NCBI GenBank assembly: GCA_018241225.1
Contig: JAFEEG010000037.1
Coordinates: forward strand, 19,508 to 83,507
Direction: 5' to 3'
Source of the DNA: Pseudomonadota bacterium
GTDB taxonomy: Bacteria > Pseudomonadota > Gammaproteobacteria > Burkholderiales > Burkholderiaceae_C
DNA: 64,000 nucleotides
Positions 25,151 through 35,573 of this stretch are shown here, piece by piece (positions within the stretch are counted from its first letter, which is position 1; each line of letters starts with the position of its first letter). A program made the translations under genes and the position numbers. A model generated the notes under the pieces. That model saw nothing but the letters and a program-made list of their open reading frames with translations, ran no database searches and was not told the DNA's origin.

Positions 25151-28100
25151 TCACACCAGAACGCGTTCGATGCCGCCCTGGTTGGCGGCCGCAACGTACT
25201 GCTGCATCCATTCCTCGCCCAGGATCTGGCGGGCCATCTCGACCACGATGTAGTCGGCCTCCAGCAGCCCGTTGTTCAGGTCGTTGCCGTAGCGCGAGAG
25301 ACCCTGCAGGCAGCTGGGGCAGCTGGTGAGGATCTTCACGTTGTCCTTCTGGCCAACCAGCCCGCCCTGGCGCAGCACAGCCTCGCCCTTCTTGAGCTCT
25401 TCTTCCTTGCGGAAGCGGATCTGCGTGGAAATGTCGGGCCGGCTCACGCCCAGCGTGCCCGATTCGCCGCAGCAGCGGTCGCTCTTGAGCACGTTGTCGC
25501 CCACCAGCGCCTTGACCGTCTTCATCGGGTCCTGCTGCTTCATGGGGCTGTGGCAGGGGTCGTGGTAGAGGTAGCCACCGCCGGCGGCGTCGCCCAGGGT
25601 GATGCCCTTCTCGAGCAGGTACTCGTGGATGTCCACGATGCGACAGCCCGGGAAGATCTTGTCGAACTGGTAGCCCTGCAACTGGTCATAGCAGGTGCCG
25701 CAGCTCACCACCACCGTCTTGATGTCCAGGTAGTTCAGCGTGTTGGCCACGCGGTGGAACAGCACCCGGTTGTCGGTGATCATCTGCTCGGCCTTGTCGT
25801 ACTGACCGCTGCCGCGCTGCGGGTAGCCGCAGCACAGGTAGCCCGGCGGCAGCACGGTCTGCACGCCGGCGTGCCAGAGCATGGCCTGCGTCGCCAGGCC
25901 CACTTGCGAGAACAGGCGCTCGGAACCACAGCCGGGGAAATAGAACACCGCTTCGGTTTCAGAGGTGGTGGCCCGCGGGTCGCGAATGATCGGGACGTAG
26001 TTCGCGTCTTCGATGTCGAGCAGCGCGCGCGCCGTCTTCTTGGGCAGGCCGCCCGGCATCTTCTTGTTGATGAAGTGGATGACCTGCTCTTTCAACGGCG
26101 CAACCCCGAGCGTGGCCGGTGGATGCGCGGTCTGCTTCTTGGTGGCCACGCGCAGCAGGTCGTTGGCCAGGCGCTGCGCCTTGAAGCCCACTTCGACCAT
26201 GCCCGTGCGCACCGCCTTGATGGTGGTCGGGTTGGTGGCGTTGAGGAAGAACATGGCCGCCGCGTTGCCGGGGCGGAAGCTCTTCTGGCCCATCTTGCGC
26301 AAGAGGTTGCGCATGTTCATGGACACGTCGCCGAAGTCGATCTTCACCGGGCAGGGCGTGAAGCACTTGTGGCACACCGTGCAGTGGTCGGCCACGTCCT
26401 CGAACTCTTCCCAGTGCTTGATGCTGATGCCGCGGCGCGTCTGCTCTTCGTACAGGAAGGCCTCGACCAGCAGCGAGGTGGCCAGGATCTTGTTGCGGGG
26501 CGAGTACAGCAGGTTGGCGCGCGGCACGTGCGTGGCGCACACCGGCTTGCACTTGCCGCAGCGCAGGCAGTCCTTCACCGAATCGGCAATGGCGCCGATG
26601 TCGCTTTGCTGCATGATCAGCGACTCGTGCCCCATCAGCCCGAAGCTGGGCGTGTAGGCGTTGGTCAGGTCGGCATGCAGCAGCGGAGCGCCCTGCCCTT
26701 GCGCACGCAGCAGCTTGCCCTTGTTGAATCGGCCCTCGGGGTCGACGCGACGCTTGTACTCGGTAAAGGGCGCCAGCTCTTCGTCCGTGAGGAATTCGAG
26801 CTTGGTGATGCCGATGCCGTGCTCGCCGGAAATGACACCGTCCAGGCTGCGCGCCAGCACCATGATGCGGGCCACTGCGGCATGCGCGGTCTGCAGCATC
26901 TCGTAGTTGTCGCTGTTGACCGGAATGTTGGTGTGCACGTTGCCGTCGCCGGCGTGCATGTGCAGCGCCACCCACACGCGGCCCTTGAGCACCCGCTGGT
27001 GAATTGCATTGCACTCGGCCAGGATGGGCGCAAAGGCGGCGCCGGAGAAGATCTGCTGCAGCGGCGCGCGGATCTGCGTCTTCCAGCTGGCGCGCAGCGA
27101 ATGGTCTTGAAGGTGCGGGAACAGTGCGTCCACGTCGCGCAGCCAGCCGGCCCAGCGACCCTGCACGTCCTGCACCAGCGCCACGGCCTGCGCCACGCGG
27201 TCTTCCAGCAGCTCGGCCGAGGGGATGTCGTTGGCGTCGTCGGTCTTGCCCAGCGGCAGGTTGCCGCGGGTGAGGAAAGCTTCCAGCGCGCTGCACAGTT
27301 CGAGCTTGTTCTTCAGGCTCAGCTCGATGTTGATGCGCTCGATGCCGTCCGAATACTCGGCCATGCGCGGCAGCGGAATCACCACGTCTTCATTGATCTT
27401 GAAGGCGTTGGTGTGGCGGCTGATGGCCGCCGTGCGCTTGCGGTCCAGCCAGAACTTCTTGCGCGCCTCGGGGCTGATGGCAATGAAGCCTTCGCCGCTG
27501 CGCGAATTGGAGATGCGCACCACCTCGGAGGTGGCGCGGGCCACCGCGTCGGCGTCGTCGCCGGCAATGTCGCCCACCAGCACCATCTTGGGCAGGCCGC
27601 CACCGTGCTTCTTGGACTTGGTGGCGTAACCCACCGCCTTCAGGTAGCGGTCGTCCAGGTGCTCCAGGCCGGCCAGCATCACGCCGGTGCGGCGCTGCTC
27701 GGCAAACATGAAGTCCTTGATCTCGACGATGCTGGGCACCGCGTCCTTGGCATTGCCGAAGAACTCCAGGCACACCGTGCGGGTGTGCTCGGGCATGCGG
27801 TGCACCACCCAGCGGCAGCTGGTGATGAGACCGTCGCAGCCTTCCTTCTGGATGCCCGGCAGGCCCGACAGGAACTTGTCGGTCACGTCCTTGCCCAGGC
27901 CCTCCTTGCGGAAGCTCCTGCCCGGAATCTCCAGGCGCTCGGTGCGCAGCAGGGTCTTGCCGTCGGCCGCGTAGTAGGTCAGGTCGAACACCGCCACTTC
28001 GGCGTCGTGGATCTTGCCCAGGTTGTGGCCCACGCGGGTGACTTCGAGCCATTCGGCCTGGGGCGTGACCATGCGCCAAGAAGCCAGGTTGTCCAGCGCG

Positions 28101-29032
28101 GTGCCCCACAGCACGGCTTTCTTGCCGCCGGCGTTCATGGCCACGTTGCCGCCCACGCACGAGGCCTCGGCCGAGGTCGGATCGACCGCGAACACGAAGC
28201 CGGCCCGCTCGGCCGCATCGGCCACGCGCTGAGTGACCACGCCGGCCTCGGTATGGATGGTGGGCACCGGCGCCTCGAGGCCGGGCAGCGAGACCAGCTC
28301 GACCTCGGTCATGGCCTCGAGCTTCTCGGTGTTGATGACCGCGCTGTTCCAGGTCAGCGGGATGGCGCCGCCGGTATAGCCGGTGCCGCCTCCGCGCGGA
28401 ATGATGGTCAGGCCCAGCTCCACGCAGGTCTTGACCAGCTCGGCCATCTCGGCCTCGGTGTCGGGCGTGAGCACCACGAAGGGGTACTCCACCCGCCAGT
28501 CGGTGGCGTCGGTGACGTGCGAGACGCGCGAAAGCCCGTCGAACTTGATGTTGTCCTTGGCCGTGACCCGGTTCAGGGCCCGGGTGGCCTTGCGGCGCAG
28601 CTGGGCCACGTCGCGAAACTTGGCGTCGAAGGCGTCGATGGCCTGCGACACCAGGCCGGTGAGCTCGCCCACCAGCGCGTCGCGCTGGGCGTCGGCATCG
28701 GGGGTGCGGCGCTTTTGCACCTCGGCCATGCGGTGGTGCAGGGCTTCCACCAGCTGGCTGCGCCGGCGCGGGTTGTCCAGCAGGTCGTCCACCAGGTAGG
28801 GGTTGCGCTGGACCACCCAGATGTCGCCCAGGACTTCATAGAGCATGCGGGCCGATCGGCCCGTGCGGCGCTCGTCGCGCAGTACCTGGAGCAGTGACCA
28901 GCCGCGTTCGCCAAGCAGGCGGATGACGATTTCGCGGTCGGAAAAGCTGGTGTAGTTGTACGGGATCTCGCGCAGTCGCACCGGCTCGGCAGCCTGCGAC
29001 AACAACGCGGTCAGCGCGGTCGGAGCATTCAT
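25151..29032 (-). CDS. Giant FAD-linked oxidoreductase with Fe-S and CCG domains (DUF3683)
   Basis: A 1293-residue fusion enzyme. In order: N-terminal DUF3683 (about 1-150), PCMH-type FAD-binding domain with [19 protein letters not shown], a D-lactate dehydrogenase-like C-terminal FAD domain ([24 protein letters not shown]), two 4Fe-4S motifs ([11 protein letters not shown] near 822 and [12 protein letters not shown] near 880), and paired CCG domains (near 1030-1070 and 1155-1190). This is GlcD and GlcF fused in one chain. It probably oxidises a 2-hydroxyacid such as D-lactate and passes electrons to the quinone pool. The substrate is unproven. Confidence 0.9.
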   Translation of the reverse strand: MNAPTALTALLSQAAEPVRLREIPYNYTSFSDREIVIRLLGERGWSLLQVLRDERRTGRSARMLYEVLGDIWVVQRNPYLVDDLLDNPRRRSQLVEALHHRMAEVQKRRTPDADAQRDALVGELTGLVSQAIDAFDAKFRDVAQLRRKATRALNRVTAKDNIKFDGLSRVSHVTDATDWRVEYPFVVLTPDTEAEMAELVKTCVELGLTIIPRGGGTGYTGGAIPLTWNSAVINTEKLEAMTEVELVSLPGLEAPVPTIHTEAGVVTQRVADAAERAGFVFAVDPTSAEASCVGGNVAMNAGGKKAVLWGTALDNLASWRMVTPQAEWLEVTRVGHNLGKIHDAEVAVFDLTYYAADGKTLLRTERLEIPGRSFRKEGLGKDVTDKFLSGLPGIQKEGCDGLITSCRWVVHRMPEHTRTVCLEFFGNAKDAVPSIVEIKDFMFAEQRRTGVMLAGLEHLDDRYLKAVGYATKSKKHGGGLPKMVLVGDIAGDDADAVARATSEVVRISNSRSGEGFIAISPEARKKFWLDRKRTAAISRHTNAFKINEDVVIPLPRMAEYSDGIERINIELSLKNKLELCSALEAFLTRGNLPLGKTDDANDIPSAELLEDRVAQAVALVQDVQGRWAGWLRDVDALFPHLQDHSLRASWKTQIRAPLQQIFSGAAFAPILAECNAIHQRVLKGRVWVALHMHAGDGNVHTNIPVNSDNYEMLQTAHAAVARIMVLARSLDGVISGEHGIGITKLEFLTDEELAPFTEYKRRVDPEGRFNKGKLLRAQGQGAPLLHADLTNAYTPSFGLMGHESLIMQQSDIGAIADSVKDCLRCGKCKPVCATHVPRANLLYSPRNKILATSLLVEAFLYEEQTRRGISIKHWEEFEDVADHCTVCHKCFTPCPVKIDFGDVSMNMRNLLRKMGQKSFRPGNAAAMFFLNATNPTTIKAVRTGMVEVGFKAQRLANDLLRVATKKQTAHPPATLGVAPLKEQVIHFINKKMPGGLPKKTARALLDIEDANYVPIIRDPRATTSETEAVFYFPGCGSERLFSQVGLATQAMLWHAGVQTVLPPGYLCCGYPQRGSGQYDKAEQMITDNRVLFHRVANTLNYLDIKTVVVSCGTCYDQLQGYQFDKIFPGCRIVDIHEYLLEKGITLGDAAGGGYLYHDPCHSPMKQQDPMKTVKALVGDNVLKSDRCCGESGTLGVSRPDISTQIRFRKEEELKKGEAVLRQGGLVGQKDNVKILTSCPSCLQGLSRYGNDLNNGLLEADYIVVEMARQILGEEWMQQYVAAANQGGIERVLV

Positions 29033-29131
29033 CGGGATGGGGGCCTCGGCTGGGCGCTGCGCGCCCCATGAACCGGGGCCCCCGATTTTAAGGCAGGCCC
29101 ACAGGCCCTGCCCCGCGGGCGGTCTAACGGT

Positions 29132-30367
29132 CTAAAACAGCACCCGGCTGCGGATGGTGCCGGGCACCTGGGCCAGCTTTTCCAGCGCCAGGTCCGAGTA
29201 GGCGGCGTCGATATCGGTCACCACGTAGCCGATCTTCTCGTTGGTCTGCAGGTACTGCGACGCGATGTTGATGCCGTTCTCGGCGAACACGCGGTTGATC
29301 TGCGACAACACCCCTGGCACGTTGCGGTGGATGTGCAGCAGCCGGTGCTTGCCCGGGTGCGCCGGCAGCGCCACCTCGGGGAAGTTGACGGACGAGGTGC
29401 TGGTGCCGTTGTCGCTGTACTTCACCAGCTTTTCGGCCACTTCCAGCCCGATGTTGGCCTGCGCCTCCATGGTGGAGCCGCCGATATGGGGCGTGAGAAT
29501 GACGTTGTCCAGGCCCCGCAGCGGCGACTGGAACTCGTCCTTGTTGCTCTTGGGCTCGACCGGGAAGACATCGATGGCGGCGCCCAGCAGCTTCCTGGCC
29601 TTGAGCGCCTGGGCCAGCGCGTCGATCTCCACCACAGTGCCGCGCGAGGCATTGATCAGAATGGCGCCCTGCTTCATCGCCGCGATCTCGCGCTCGCCGA
29701 TCATCCACTGCGTGGAAGGCAGCTCGGGCACGTGCAGGCTGACGATGTCGCTCTGGGCCAGCAGCTCGTGCAGGTCGCGCACCTGGCGGGCATTGCCCAG
29801 CGGCAGCTTGGTCACCACGTCGTAGAAGGCCACCTGCATGCCCAGCGCCTCGGCCAGCACCGACAGCTGCGCACCGATGGAGCCATAACCCACGATGCCC
29901 AGGGTCTTGCCGCGGATCTCGAAGGCGTTCTCGGCCGACTTGAGCCAGCCACCCCGGTGGGCCACCGCGCTTTTCTCGGGCACCCCGCGCAGCAGCAGGA
30001 TGGCTTCGGCCAGCACCAGTTCGGCCACCGAGCGGGTGTTGGAGTACGGCGCGTTGAACACCGCCACGCCGTGTTCGCGCGCGGCATCCAGGTCGATCTG
30101 GTTGGTGCCGATGCAGAACGCCCCCGCCGCCACGAGCTTGGGCGCGGCCTCGAACACGGCCCGCGTGAGCTGGGTGCGCGAGCGGATACCCAGAAAGTGC
30201 ACATCGGCCAGGCGCGCCTTGAGCTCTTCCTCGCCCAATGCCCCGGCCACCTGCTCCACCTGGGTGTAGCCCTGCTCGCGCAAAAGCGCCACCGCCGACG
30301 GGTGGATGCCCTCGAGCAGCAGGAAATGGATCTTGTCCTTGGGAAGCGATGTGCGCGCGTTGGTCAT
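29132..30367 (-). CDS. serA: D-3-phosphoglycerate dehydrogenase
   Basis: First step of serine synthesis. The 411 residues match the E. coli type: substrate domain (KIHFLLLEGIHPSAV, NAPYSNTRSVAELVL), NAD domain (GKTLGIVGYGSIGAQLS), catalytic His in TPHIGGSTMEAQ, and a C-terminal ACT domain (about 335-411, RLLHIHRNVPGVLSQINRVF) for serine feedback. The ATG at 30367 starts the conserved block; the longer reading is cysteine-rich and non-conserved. It is divergent from ugpB across 145 bases. Confidence 0.96.
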   Translation of the reverse strand: MTNARTSLPKDKIHFLLLEGIHPSAVALLREQGYTQVEQVAGALGEEELKARLADVHFLGIRSRTQLTRAVFEAAPKLVAAGAFCIGTNQIDLDAAREHGVAVFNAPYSNTRSVAELVLAEAILLLRGVPEKSAVAHRGGWLKSAENAFEIRGKTLGIVGYGSIGAQLSVLAEALGMQVAFYDVVTKLPLGNARQVRDLHELLAQSDIVSLHVPELPSTQWMIGEREIAAMKQGAILINASRGTVVEIDALAQALKARKLLGAAIDVFPVEPKSNKDEFQSPLRGLDNVILTPHIGGSTMEAQANIGLEVAEKLVKYSDNGTSTSSVNFPEVALPAHPGKHRLLHIHRNVPGVLSQINRVFAENGINIASQYLQTNEKIGYVVTDIDAAYSDLALEKLAQVPGTIRSRVLF

Positions 30368-30450
30368 GAATGCCTTCTTGCCAGAGAGAGAATCGAAAGG
30401 GTTTTCACGGTGGAGTCGCGCCGAAAAACATGTGACAAACGCTGACTCCG

Positions 30451-30468
30451 CTGTGTAACAACTGACAC
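30451..30468 (+). promoter_or_regulatory. Possible Pho box upstream of ugpB
   Basis: CTGTGTA, four bases, CTGACAC: two 7-base units at 11-base spacing, resembling PhoB half-sites (CTGTCAT) at 4 and 5 of 7 positions. It lies 45 bases before the ugpB ATG, and the second unit overlaps a CTGACA -35-like box. ugp is a Pho regulon operon in E. coli. The match is imperfect and judged by eye. Confidence 0.35.
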
Positions 30469-30512
30469 ATACCCTACACGGCTTCGTATTTCCCAAGCAG
30501 GAGTGTTCCCTT

Positions 30513-31823
30513 ATGCAGATCAAGACCGCGGCCATGGGCGCCGCGCTGGCCGCCGCGCTGGCCGCCCCAGTCCATGCTCAGACCGAAATCCAATGGTGGC
30601 ATTCCATGAGCGGCCCGCTGGGCGAGTGGGTCAATGACCTGGCCAAGCAGTACAACGCCAGCCAGAAGGACTACAAGATCGTGCCCACCTACAAGGGCCA
30701 GTACGATGAATCGATGACTGCTGCCATTGCCGCCTTCCGCGCCGGCAATGCACCGGACATCCTGCAGGTGTTCGAGGTGGGCACCGCCACCATGATGGCC
30801 TCCAAGACCGCCATCAAGCCGGTGGGCGAAGTGATGAGCATGGGCGGCGCCAAGTTCGACCCCAGCGTGTACGTGCCCGCCGTGGCCGGCTACTACACGG
30901 CCCCCAACGGCCAGATGCTGAGCTTCCCGTTCAACAGCTCGACGACCATCTTCTACTACAACAAGGACGCCTTCAAGGCGGCCGGCCTCGACCCCGAGAA
31001 GGCACCCACCACCTGGCCCGAAGTGATGGCCGCGGCGGACAAGCTCAAGGCCAGCGGCCACAAGTGCCCGTTCACCACCAGCTGGATGAGCTGGACGCAG
31101 CTCGAGAGCTTCTCGGCCTGGCACAACACGCTGTACGCCACCCAGAACAACGGCTTCGGCGGTACCTCGGCGCGCCTGGCATTCAACTCGCCGCTGCACG
31201 TCAAGCACTTCGAGAACCTGGCCAAGATGGCCAAGGACGGCACCTTCGTCTACAAGGGCCGCAACAACACGCCCGATGCCGCCTTCCCCTCGGGTGAATG
31301 CGCGATGATGACGGGCTCCTCGGGCCTGTATGCCCGCGTGGCCAAGGACGCCAAGTTCAAGTACGGCATCTCCACCCTGCCCGTCTATCCCGACGTGAAG
31401 GGCGCGCCGCAGAACACCGTCATCGGCGGCGCCAGCCTGTGGGTCATGTCGGGCAAGCCGGCCGAACACTACAAGGGCGTGGCCAGCTTCTTCACCTTCC
31501 TGTCGGACACCAAGGTCCAGTCCGAGAGCCACAAGCGCACCGGCTACCTGCCCATCACCACCGCAGCCTTCAAGCTGACCGATGCCTCGGGCTTCTACAA
31601 GGAGAACCCGGGCACCGACGTGGCGGTGACGCAGATGATCCGCAAGACCACCGACAAGTCGCGCGGCATCCGCCTGGGCAACTTCGTGCAGATCCGCACC
31701 ATCATCGACGAGGAAACCGAGCAGATCTGGAGCGGCAAGAAGAGCCCCAAGGAAGCGCTGGACACCGCGGTCAAGCGTGGCGACGAGCAGCTGGAGCGCT
31801 TCCAGAAGGCCAATAAGGGCTGA
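30513..31823 (+). CDS. ugpB: sn-Glycerol-3-phosphate ABC transporter, substrate-binding protein
   Basis: Periplasmic receptor for glycerol-3-phosphate and glycerophosphocholine. The 436 residues start with a Sec signal cleaved near APVHA/QTEIQWWHSM. UgpB features include FNSSTTIFYYNKDAFKAAGL, SGHKCPFTTSWMSWTQLE (binding-site aromatics) and CAMMTGSSGLYARV. AGGAG precedes the ATG. It leads ugpAEC-ugpQ, but a strong hairpin with a T-run follows it at 31926, so the receptor is probably made in excess over the membrane parts. Confidence 0.97.
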   Translation: MQIKTAAMGAALAAALAAPVHAQTEIQWWHSMSGPLGEWVNDLAKQYNASQKDYKIVPTYKGQYDESMTAAIAAFRAGNAPDILQVFEVGTATMMASKTAIKPVGEVMSMGGAKFDPSVYVPAVAGYYTAPNGQMLSFPFNSSTTIFYYNKDAFKAAGLDPEKAPTTWPEVMAAADKLKASGHKCPFTTSWMSWTQLESFSAWHNTLYATQNNGFGGTSARLAFNSPLHVKHFENLAKMAKDGTFVYKGRNNTPDAAFPSGECAMMTGSSGLYARVAKDAKFKYGISTLPVYPDVKGAPQNTVIGGASLWVMSGKPAEHYKGVASFFTFLSDTKVQSESHKRTGYLPITTAAFKLTDASGFYKENPGTDVAVTQMIRKTTDKSRGIRLGNFVQIRTIIDEETEQIWSGKKSPKEALDTAVKRGDEQLERFQKANKG

Positions 31824-31867
31824 AAGCCCTTGTTGGCTGACGCCGCACTGTTTGCACCCCTCCCCAA

Positions 31868-31890
31868 CCCTCCCCGCCAGGCGGGGAGGG
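31868..31890. repeat. CCCTCCCCGCC palindrome in the ugpB-ugpA spacer
   Basis: An 11-base arm, CCCTCCCCGCC, and its complement around a single A, preceded by CCCCTCCCCAAC. Palindromes of this wording recur in intergenic DNA of related genomes as far as I recall. It lies 45 bases after ugpB and 35 bases before a true terminator. Confidence 0.5.
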
Positions 31891-31925
31891 AGCTGCCGGT
31901 GATGGTGGCGTCGCAGTAGACTCCG

Positions 31926-31967
31926 ACGCCCGCCCTGAGTTGACGATGGGCGGGCGTTTCGTTTTTT
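31926..31967 (+). terminator. Terminator/attenuator between ugpB and ugpA
   Basis: ACGCCCGCCC and its complement GGGCGGGCGT form a perfect 10-bp stem around a 12-base loop, followed by TTCGTTTTTT. It sits inside the operon, 20 bases before the ugpA ATG, and would reduce read-through from ugpB into ugpAEC-ugpQ. Confidence 0.8.
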
Positions 31968-31987
31968 GAAGAGAAGTCCGAGGGGAT

Positions 31988-32869
31988 ATGGAGAAACGCG
32001 TTCTTTTTCGGTCGGCCTGGCTACCTTGGCTGCTGATCGCGCCGCAGATGGCGGTGATCCTGGTGTTCTTCTTCTGGCCGGCCAGCCAGGCCATCCTGCA
32101 GTCCATGCAGGCCGAAGACGCCTTCGGCACGTCCACCACCTTCGTGGGGCTGGAGAACTTCAAGACGCTGTTCGACGACCCGGCCTACATCGAGTCGTTC
32201 AAGGTCACCGCCGTCTTCTCGCTGCTGGTGGCGAGCATCGGCATTGCGCTGGCCATGCTGCTGGCCATCTTTGCCGACCGCATATTGCGCGGCTCGCTGT
32301 TCTACAAGACCTTTCTCATCATCCCCTACGCGGTGGCGCCGGCCATCGCTGGCGTGCTGTGGGTGTTCATGTTCTCGCCCAGCATCGGCCTGGTGACCTA
32401 CTACCTGCGCTACCTGGGGGTGGAATGGAACCACTTCCTCAATTCCAACCAGGCGCTGACCCTGATCGTGGCGGCCTCGGTGTGGAAGCAGATTTCCTAC
32501 AACTTCCTGTTCTTCCTGGCCGGGCTGCAGTCCATTCCGAAGGCGCTGATCGAGGCGGCCTCCATCGACGGCGCCGGGCCGCTGCGGCGCTTCTTCGACA
32601 TCCAGCTGCCGCTTCTGTCGCCCACCACTTTCTTCCTGCTGGTGATGAACGTGGTGTACGCCTTCTTCGACACCTTCGCCATCGTGCACGCCACCACAGA
32701 AGGCGGCCCGGGGCGCGACACCTCCATCCTGGTCTACAAGGTGTGGCACGACGGCTTCAAGGCGCTGGACCTGGGCGGCTCGGCTGCGCAGTCGGTGGTG
32801 CTGATGGTCATCGTCATCACGCTCACGGTGATCCAGTTCCGCTACGTCGAAAAGAAGGTTCAGTACTGA
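31988..32869 (+). CDS. ugpA: sn-Glycerol-3-phosphate ABC transporter permease UgpA
   Basis: Inner-membrane permease subunit, 293 residues with six predicted helices, which forms the channel with UgpE. The EAA loop that contacts the ATPase is visible as EAASIDGAGPLRRFFDIQLP. The N-terminus EKRVLFRSAWLPWLLIAPQ and the QSMQAEDAFGTSTTFVGLENF loop are typical of UgpA. The ATG at 31988 follows GAGGGGAT. It comes directly after the internal terminator and 45 bases before ugpE. Confidence 0.96.
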   Translation: MEKRVLFRSAWLPWLLIAPQMAVILVFFFWPASQAILQSMQAEDAFGTSTTFVGLENFKTLFDDPAYIESFKVTAVFSLLVASIGIALAMLLAIFADRILRGSLFYKTFLIIPYAVAPAIAGVLWVFMFSPSIGLVTYYLRYLGVEWNHFLNSNQALTLIVAASVWKQISYNFLFFLAGLQSIPKALIEAASIDGAGPLRRFFDIQLPLLSPTTFFLLVMNVVYAFFDTFAIVHATTEGGPGRDTSILVYKVWHDGFKALDLGGSAAQSVVLMVIVITLTVIQFRYVEKKVQY

Positions 32870-32914
32870 TGGGCCGAGCACAACAACAACCGCAATTCAT
32901 CGGGAGCCGCCGAC

Positions 32915-33763
32915 ATGGTTGAACGCCGCCCCGGACTCACCATCCTCTCGCACGTGGTGCTCCTGCTGGGCATTGCGCTGGTGGTGTTTCCCATCTACCT
33001 GGCCTTTGTCGCCTCTACCCACACGCGCTCCGAGATCCTGAACGTGCCCATGCCCATCCTGCCGGGCAAGCACCTGGTCGAGAACTACAGCGCCGCCCTG
33101 CTGGGCGCCGACACCCAGGGTGCCCGCGTGGTGGTGGGCCGCATGATGTGGATCAGCTTCGTCACCGCGATGGTGATCGCAGTGGGCAAGATCGCCATCT
33201 CGCTGCTGTCGGCCTTTGCCATCGTCTACTTCCGCTTCCCGTTCAAGAAGCTCGTGTTCTGGCTGATCTTCGTGACGCTGATGCTGCCGGTGGAGGTGCG
33301 CATCCTGCCCACCTACAAGGTGCTGGCTGACCTGAGCATGCTCAACACCTACGCGAGCCTCACGGTGCCGCTCATTGCCTCGGCCACCGCCACCTTCCTG
33401 TTCCGGCAGTTCTTCCTTTCGGTGCCCGACGAGCTGGTGGAAGCGGCCCGAATCGACGGCGCCGGGCCGATGCGCTTCTTCAAGGACATCCTGGTGCCGC
33501 TGTCCCAGACCTCGATTGCGGCGCTGTTCGTCATCCAGTTCATCTACGGCTGGAACCAGTACCTGTGGCCCCTGCTGGCCACCACCACCGAGGACATGTA
33601 CCCGGTGGTGATCGGCATCAAGCGGATGATCGCCTCGGGCGACGCCGCGGTGGACTGGAACCTGGTGATGGCCACCGCCGTGCTGGCGCTCATTCCGCCG
33701 GCCATCGTGGTCGTGCTGATGCAGCGCTGGTTCGTCAAGGGCCTCGTCGACACTGAAAAATAA
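32915..33763 (+). CDS. ugpE: sn-Glycerol-3-phosphate ABC transporter permease UgpE
   Basis: Second permease, 282 residues, six helices. It has the EAA loop [20 protein letters not shown] and the family segment RHPTYK-like [21 protein letters not shown]. The region [26 protein letters not shown] near the C-terminus is typical of UgpE/MalG-type subunits. It begins 45 bases after ugpA and ends 5 bases before ugpC, so the three transport subunits are one translational block. Confidence 0.96.
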   Translation: MVERRPGLTILSHVVLLLGIALVVFPIYLAFVASTHTRSEILNVPMPILPGKHLVENYSAALLGADTQGARVVVGRMMWISFVTAMVIAVGKIAISLLSAFAIVYFRFPFKKLVFWLIFVTLMLPVEVRILPTYKVLADLSMLNTYASLTVPLIASATATFLFRQFFLSVPDELVEAARIDGAGPMRFFKDILVPLSQTSIAALFVIQFIYGWNQYLWPLLATTTEDMYPVVIGIKRMIASGDAAVDWNLVMATAVLALIPPAIVVVLMQRWFVKGLVDTEK

Positions 33764-33768
33764 AGAAC

Positions 33769-34782
33769 ATGTCTGCTATCTCCTTTCGCAACGTCATCAA
33801 GCGCTACGGCAAGGGCCCCAAGGCCAACCAGGTGATTCACGGCGTCTCGGCCGAGATCGAGGCGGGTGAATTCATCGTCATCGTCGGGCCCTCGGGTTGC
33901 GGCAAGTCCACGCTGCTGCGCATGGTGGCCGGGCTCGAAGAAGTCAGCGCGGGCGACATCGCCATCGGCGAGAAGGTCGTGAACGACGTCGAGCCGGCGC
34001 AGCGCGACATCGCCATGGTGTTCCAGAACTACGCGCTGTATCCGCACATGCGCGTGTTCGACAACATGGCCTACGGGCTGCGCATCGCGGGCCTGCCCAA
34101 GGACGAGATCAAGACGCGCGTCGACAAGGCCGCCAAGATCCTGGAGCTGGGCCACCTGCTCGAGCGCAAGCCGCGCGAGCTGTCGGGCGGACAGCGCCAG
34201 CGCGTGGCCATGGGCCGCGCCATCGTGCGCCAGCCGCAGGTCTTCCTGTTCGACGAGCCGCTGTCCAACCTGGATGCCAAGCTGCGCGCGCAGACCCGCC
34301 TGGAAATCCAGAAGCTGCACCGCGAACTGGGCATCACCTCGCTGTTCGTCACGCACGACCAGGTCGAGGCCATGACGCTGGCCCAGCGCATCATGGTCAT
34401 GAACGCCGGCGTGATGGACCAGTTCGGCACGCCCGAAGAGGTCTACAACCGCCCCGCCACCACCTTCGTGGCCAGCTTCATGGGCTCGCCGCCCATGAAC
34501 CTACTGCACCACGCCCCCGGGGTCAAGCAAGGCGCCATCCTGGGCATCCGCCCCGAACACCTGGTGTTCGGCGACGACGGCTGGCTGGTCAAGGTCGAGC
34601 AGGTCGAGATGCTGGGCGCCGAGCGCCTGATCTACGCCCGCATCGGCGACGAGCAACTGGTCATGCGCGTGGAAGAAGGCGTGCCTGCCCCCGCCATCGG
34701 CAGCTCGGTGCGCATTGCCGCGCGTACGGAAAAGCTTCATTGGTTCGATGCAGGCTCGGGCAAGCGCCTGACGAACGCGTGA
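33769..34782 (+). CDS. ugpC: sn-Glycerol-3-phosphate ABC transporter ATPase UgpC
   Basis: Cytoplasmic ATP-binding subunit, 337 residues (E. coli about 356). Walker [10 protein letters not shown] (40-48), Q loop [13 protein letters not shown], signature LSGGQRQR, Walker [13 protein letters not shown] and switch HDQ are intact. The C-terminal OB-fold (about 240-337) is the MalK/UgpC-type regulatory domain, which in E. coli is sensed by phosphate. It starts 5 bases after ugpE and is followed 5 bases later by ugpQ. Confidence 0.96.
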   Translation: MSAISFRNVIKRYGKGPKANQVIHGVSAEIEAGEFIVIVGPSGCGKSTLLRMVAGLEEVSAGDIAIGEKVVNDVEPAQRDIAMVFQNYALYPHMRVFDNMAYGLRIAGLPKDEIKTRVDKAAKILELGHLLERKPRELSGGQRQRVAMGRAIVRQPQVFLFDEPLSNLDAKLRAQTRLEIQKLHRELGITSLFVTHDQVEAMTLAQRIMVMNAGVMDQFGTPEEVYNRPATTFVASFMGSPPMNLLHHAPGVKQGAILGIRPEHLVFGDDGWLVKVEQVEMLGAERLIYARIGDEQLVMRVEEGVPAPAIGSSVRIAARTEKLHWFDAGSGKRLTNA

Positions 34783-34787
34783 GCGGC

Positions 34788-35531
34788 ATGAGCACGTTGC
34801 CCGCCTGGCCCTACCCTCGCTGGATCGCCCATCGCGGCGCCGGCAAGCTGGCGCCCGAGAACACCTTGGCCGCCTTCCGGCTGGGCGCACGCCACGGCTA
34901 TCGAATGTTCGAGTGCGACGCCAAGCTCAGCGCAGACGGCATCGTGTTCCTGATGCACGACGCGCTGCTGGACCGCACCACCAGCGGCCACGGCACCGGC
35001 GGCAACCGGCCCTGGACGCAGCTGTCGCAGCTCGACGCCGGCAGCTGGCATTCGCGCGACTACGCCGGCGAGCCGCTGCCCACCCTGGCCAACCTGGCGC
35101 GCTGGTGCCTGGCCAGCGGCCATCTGCTGGACATCGAGATCAAGCCCACGCCCGGCACCGAGCGCCAGACTGGCGAAGTCGTGGCGCGCGAAGCCGCGGC
35201 CCTGTGGGCAGGTGCCCCTGTGCCGCCCTTTCTCACCTCCTTCCAGCCGCAGGCGCTCGAGGCCGCGCTGCAAGTGGCGCCGCAGCTGCCGCGCGGCCTG
35301 CTGCTCGACAAGCTGCGCGACGGCTGGCTGCAAGAAGCCCAGGCGCTGCAATGCGCAGCCGTGGTGTGCAACTACAGCCTGTGGGACGCCGACACCGTGG
35401 CCAGGGTGCACGCGGCCGGCATGCGCGCCCTGAGCTACACCGTCAACGACGAGAGCGTGGTCCAGTGGCTGTGGCGGCTGGGCACCGACGGCGTCGTGAC
35501 CGACCGGGTCGACCTCTTTCCGCCGGGCTGA
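34788..35531 (+). CDS. ugpQ: Glycerophosphodiester phosphodiesterase
   Basis: Cytoplasmic enzyme that cleaves glycerophosphodiesters imported by Ugp to glycerol-3-phosphate and an alcohol. The 247 residues contain the GDPD catalytic set: His15-Arg16 in AHRGAG, Glu24-Asn25 in PENT, Glu42/Asp44 in FECDAKLSADG, His57 in MHDALLDRTT and IEIKPTPG. No signal peptide, as in E. coli UgpQ. The start at 34788 lies 5 bases after ugpC in another frame. Confidence 0.95.
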   Translation: MSTLPAWPYPRWIAHRGAGKLAPENTLAAFRLGARHGYRMFECDAKLSADGIVFLMHDALLDRTTSGHGTGGNRPWTQLSQLDAGSWHSRDYAGEPLPTLANLARWCLASGHLLDIEIKPTPGTERQTGEVVAREAAALWAGAPVPPFLTSFQPQALEAALQVAPQLPRGLLLDKLRDGWLQEAQALQCAAVVCNYSLWDADTVARVHAAGMRALSYTVNDESVVQWLWRLGTDGVVTDRVDLFPPG

Positions 35532-35573
35532 GGCGGCACCCGCAGCGGTCCGGCCTTTTCTTATGATGCGCCG

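Noticed and set aside
25040-28897. A 1285-codon open frame on the plus strand opposite the FAD/Fe-S dehydrogenase
   Set aside because: High GC removes stops from antisense frames; the product is rich in His, Arg, Val, Gln and Leu without any domain, while the minus strand has a full enzyme.
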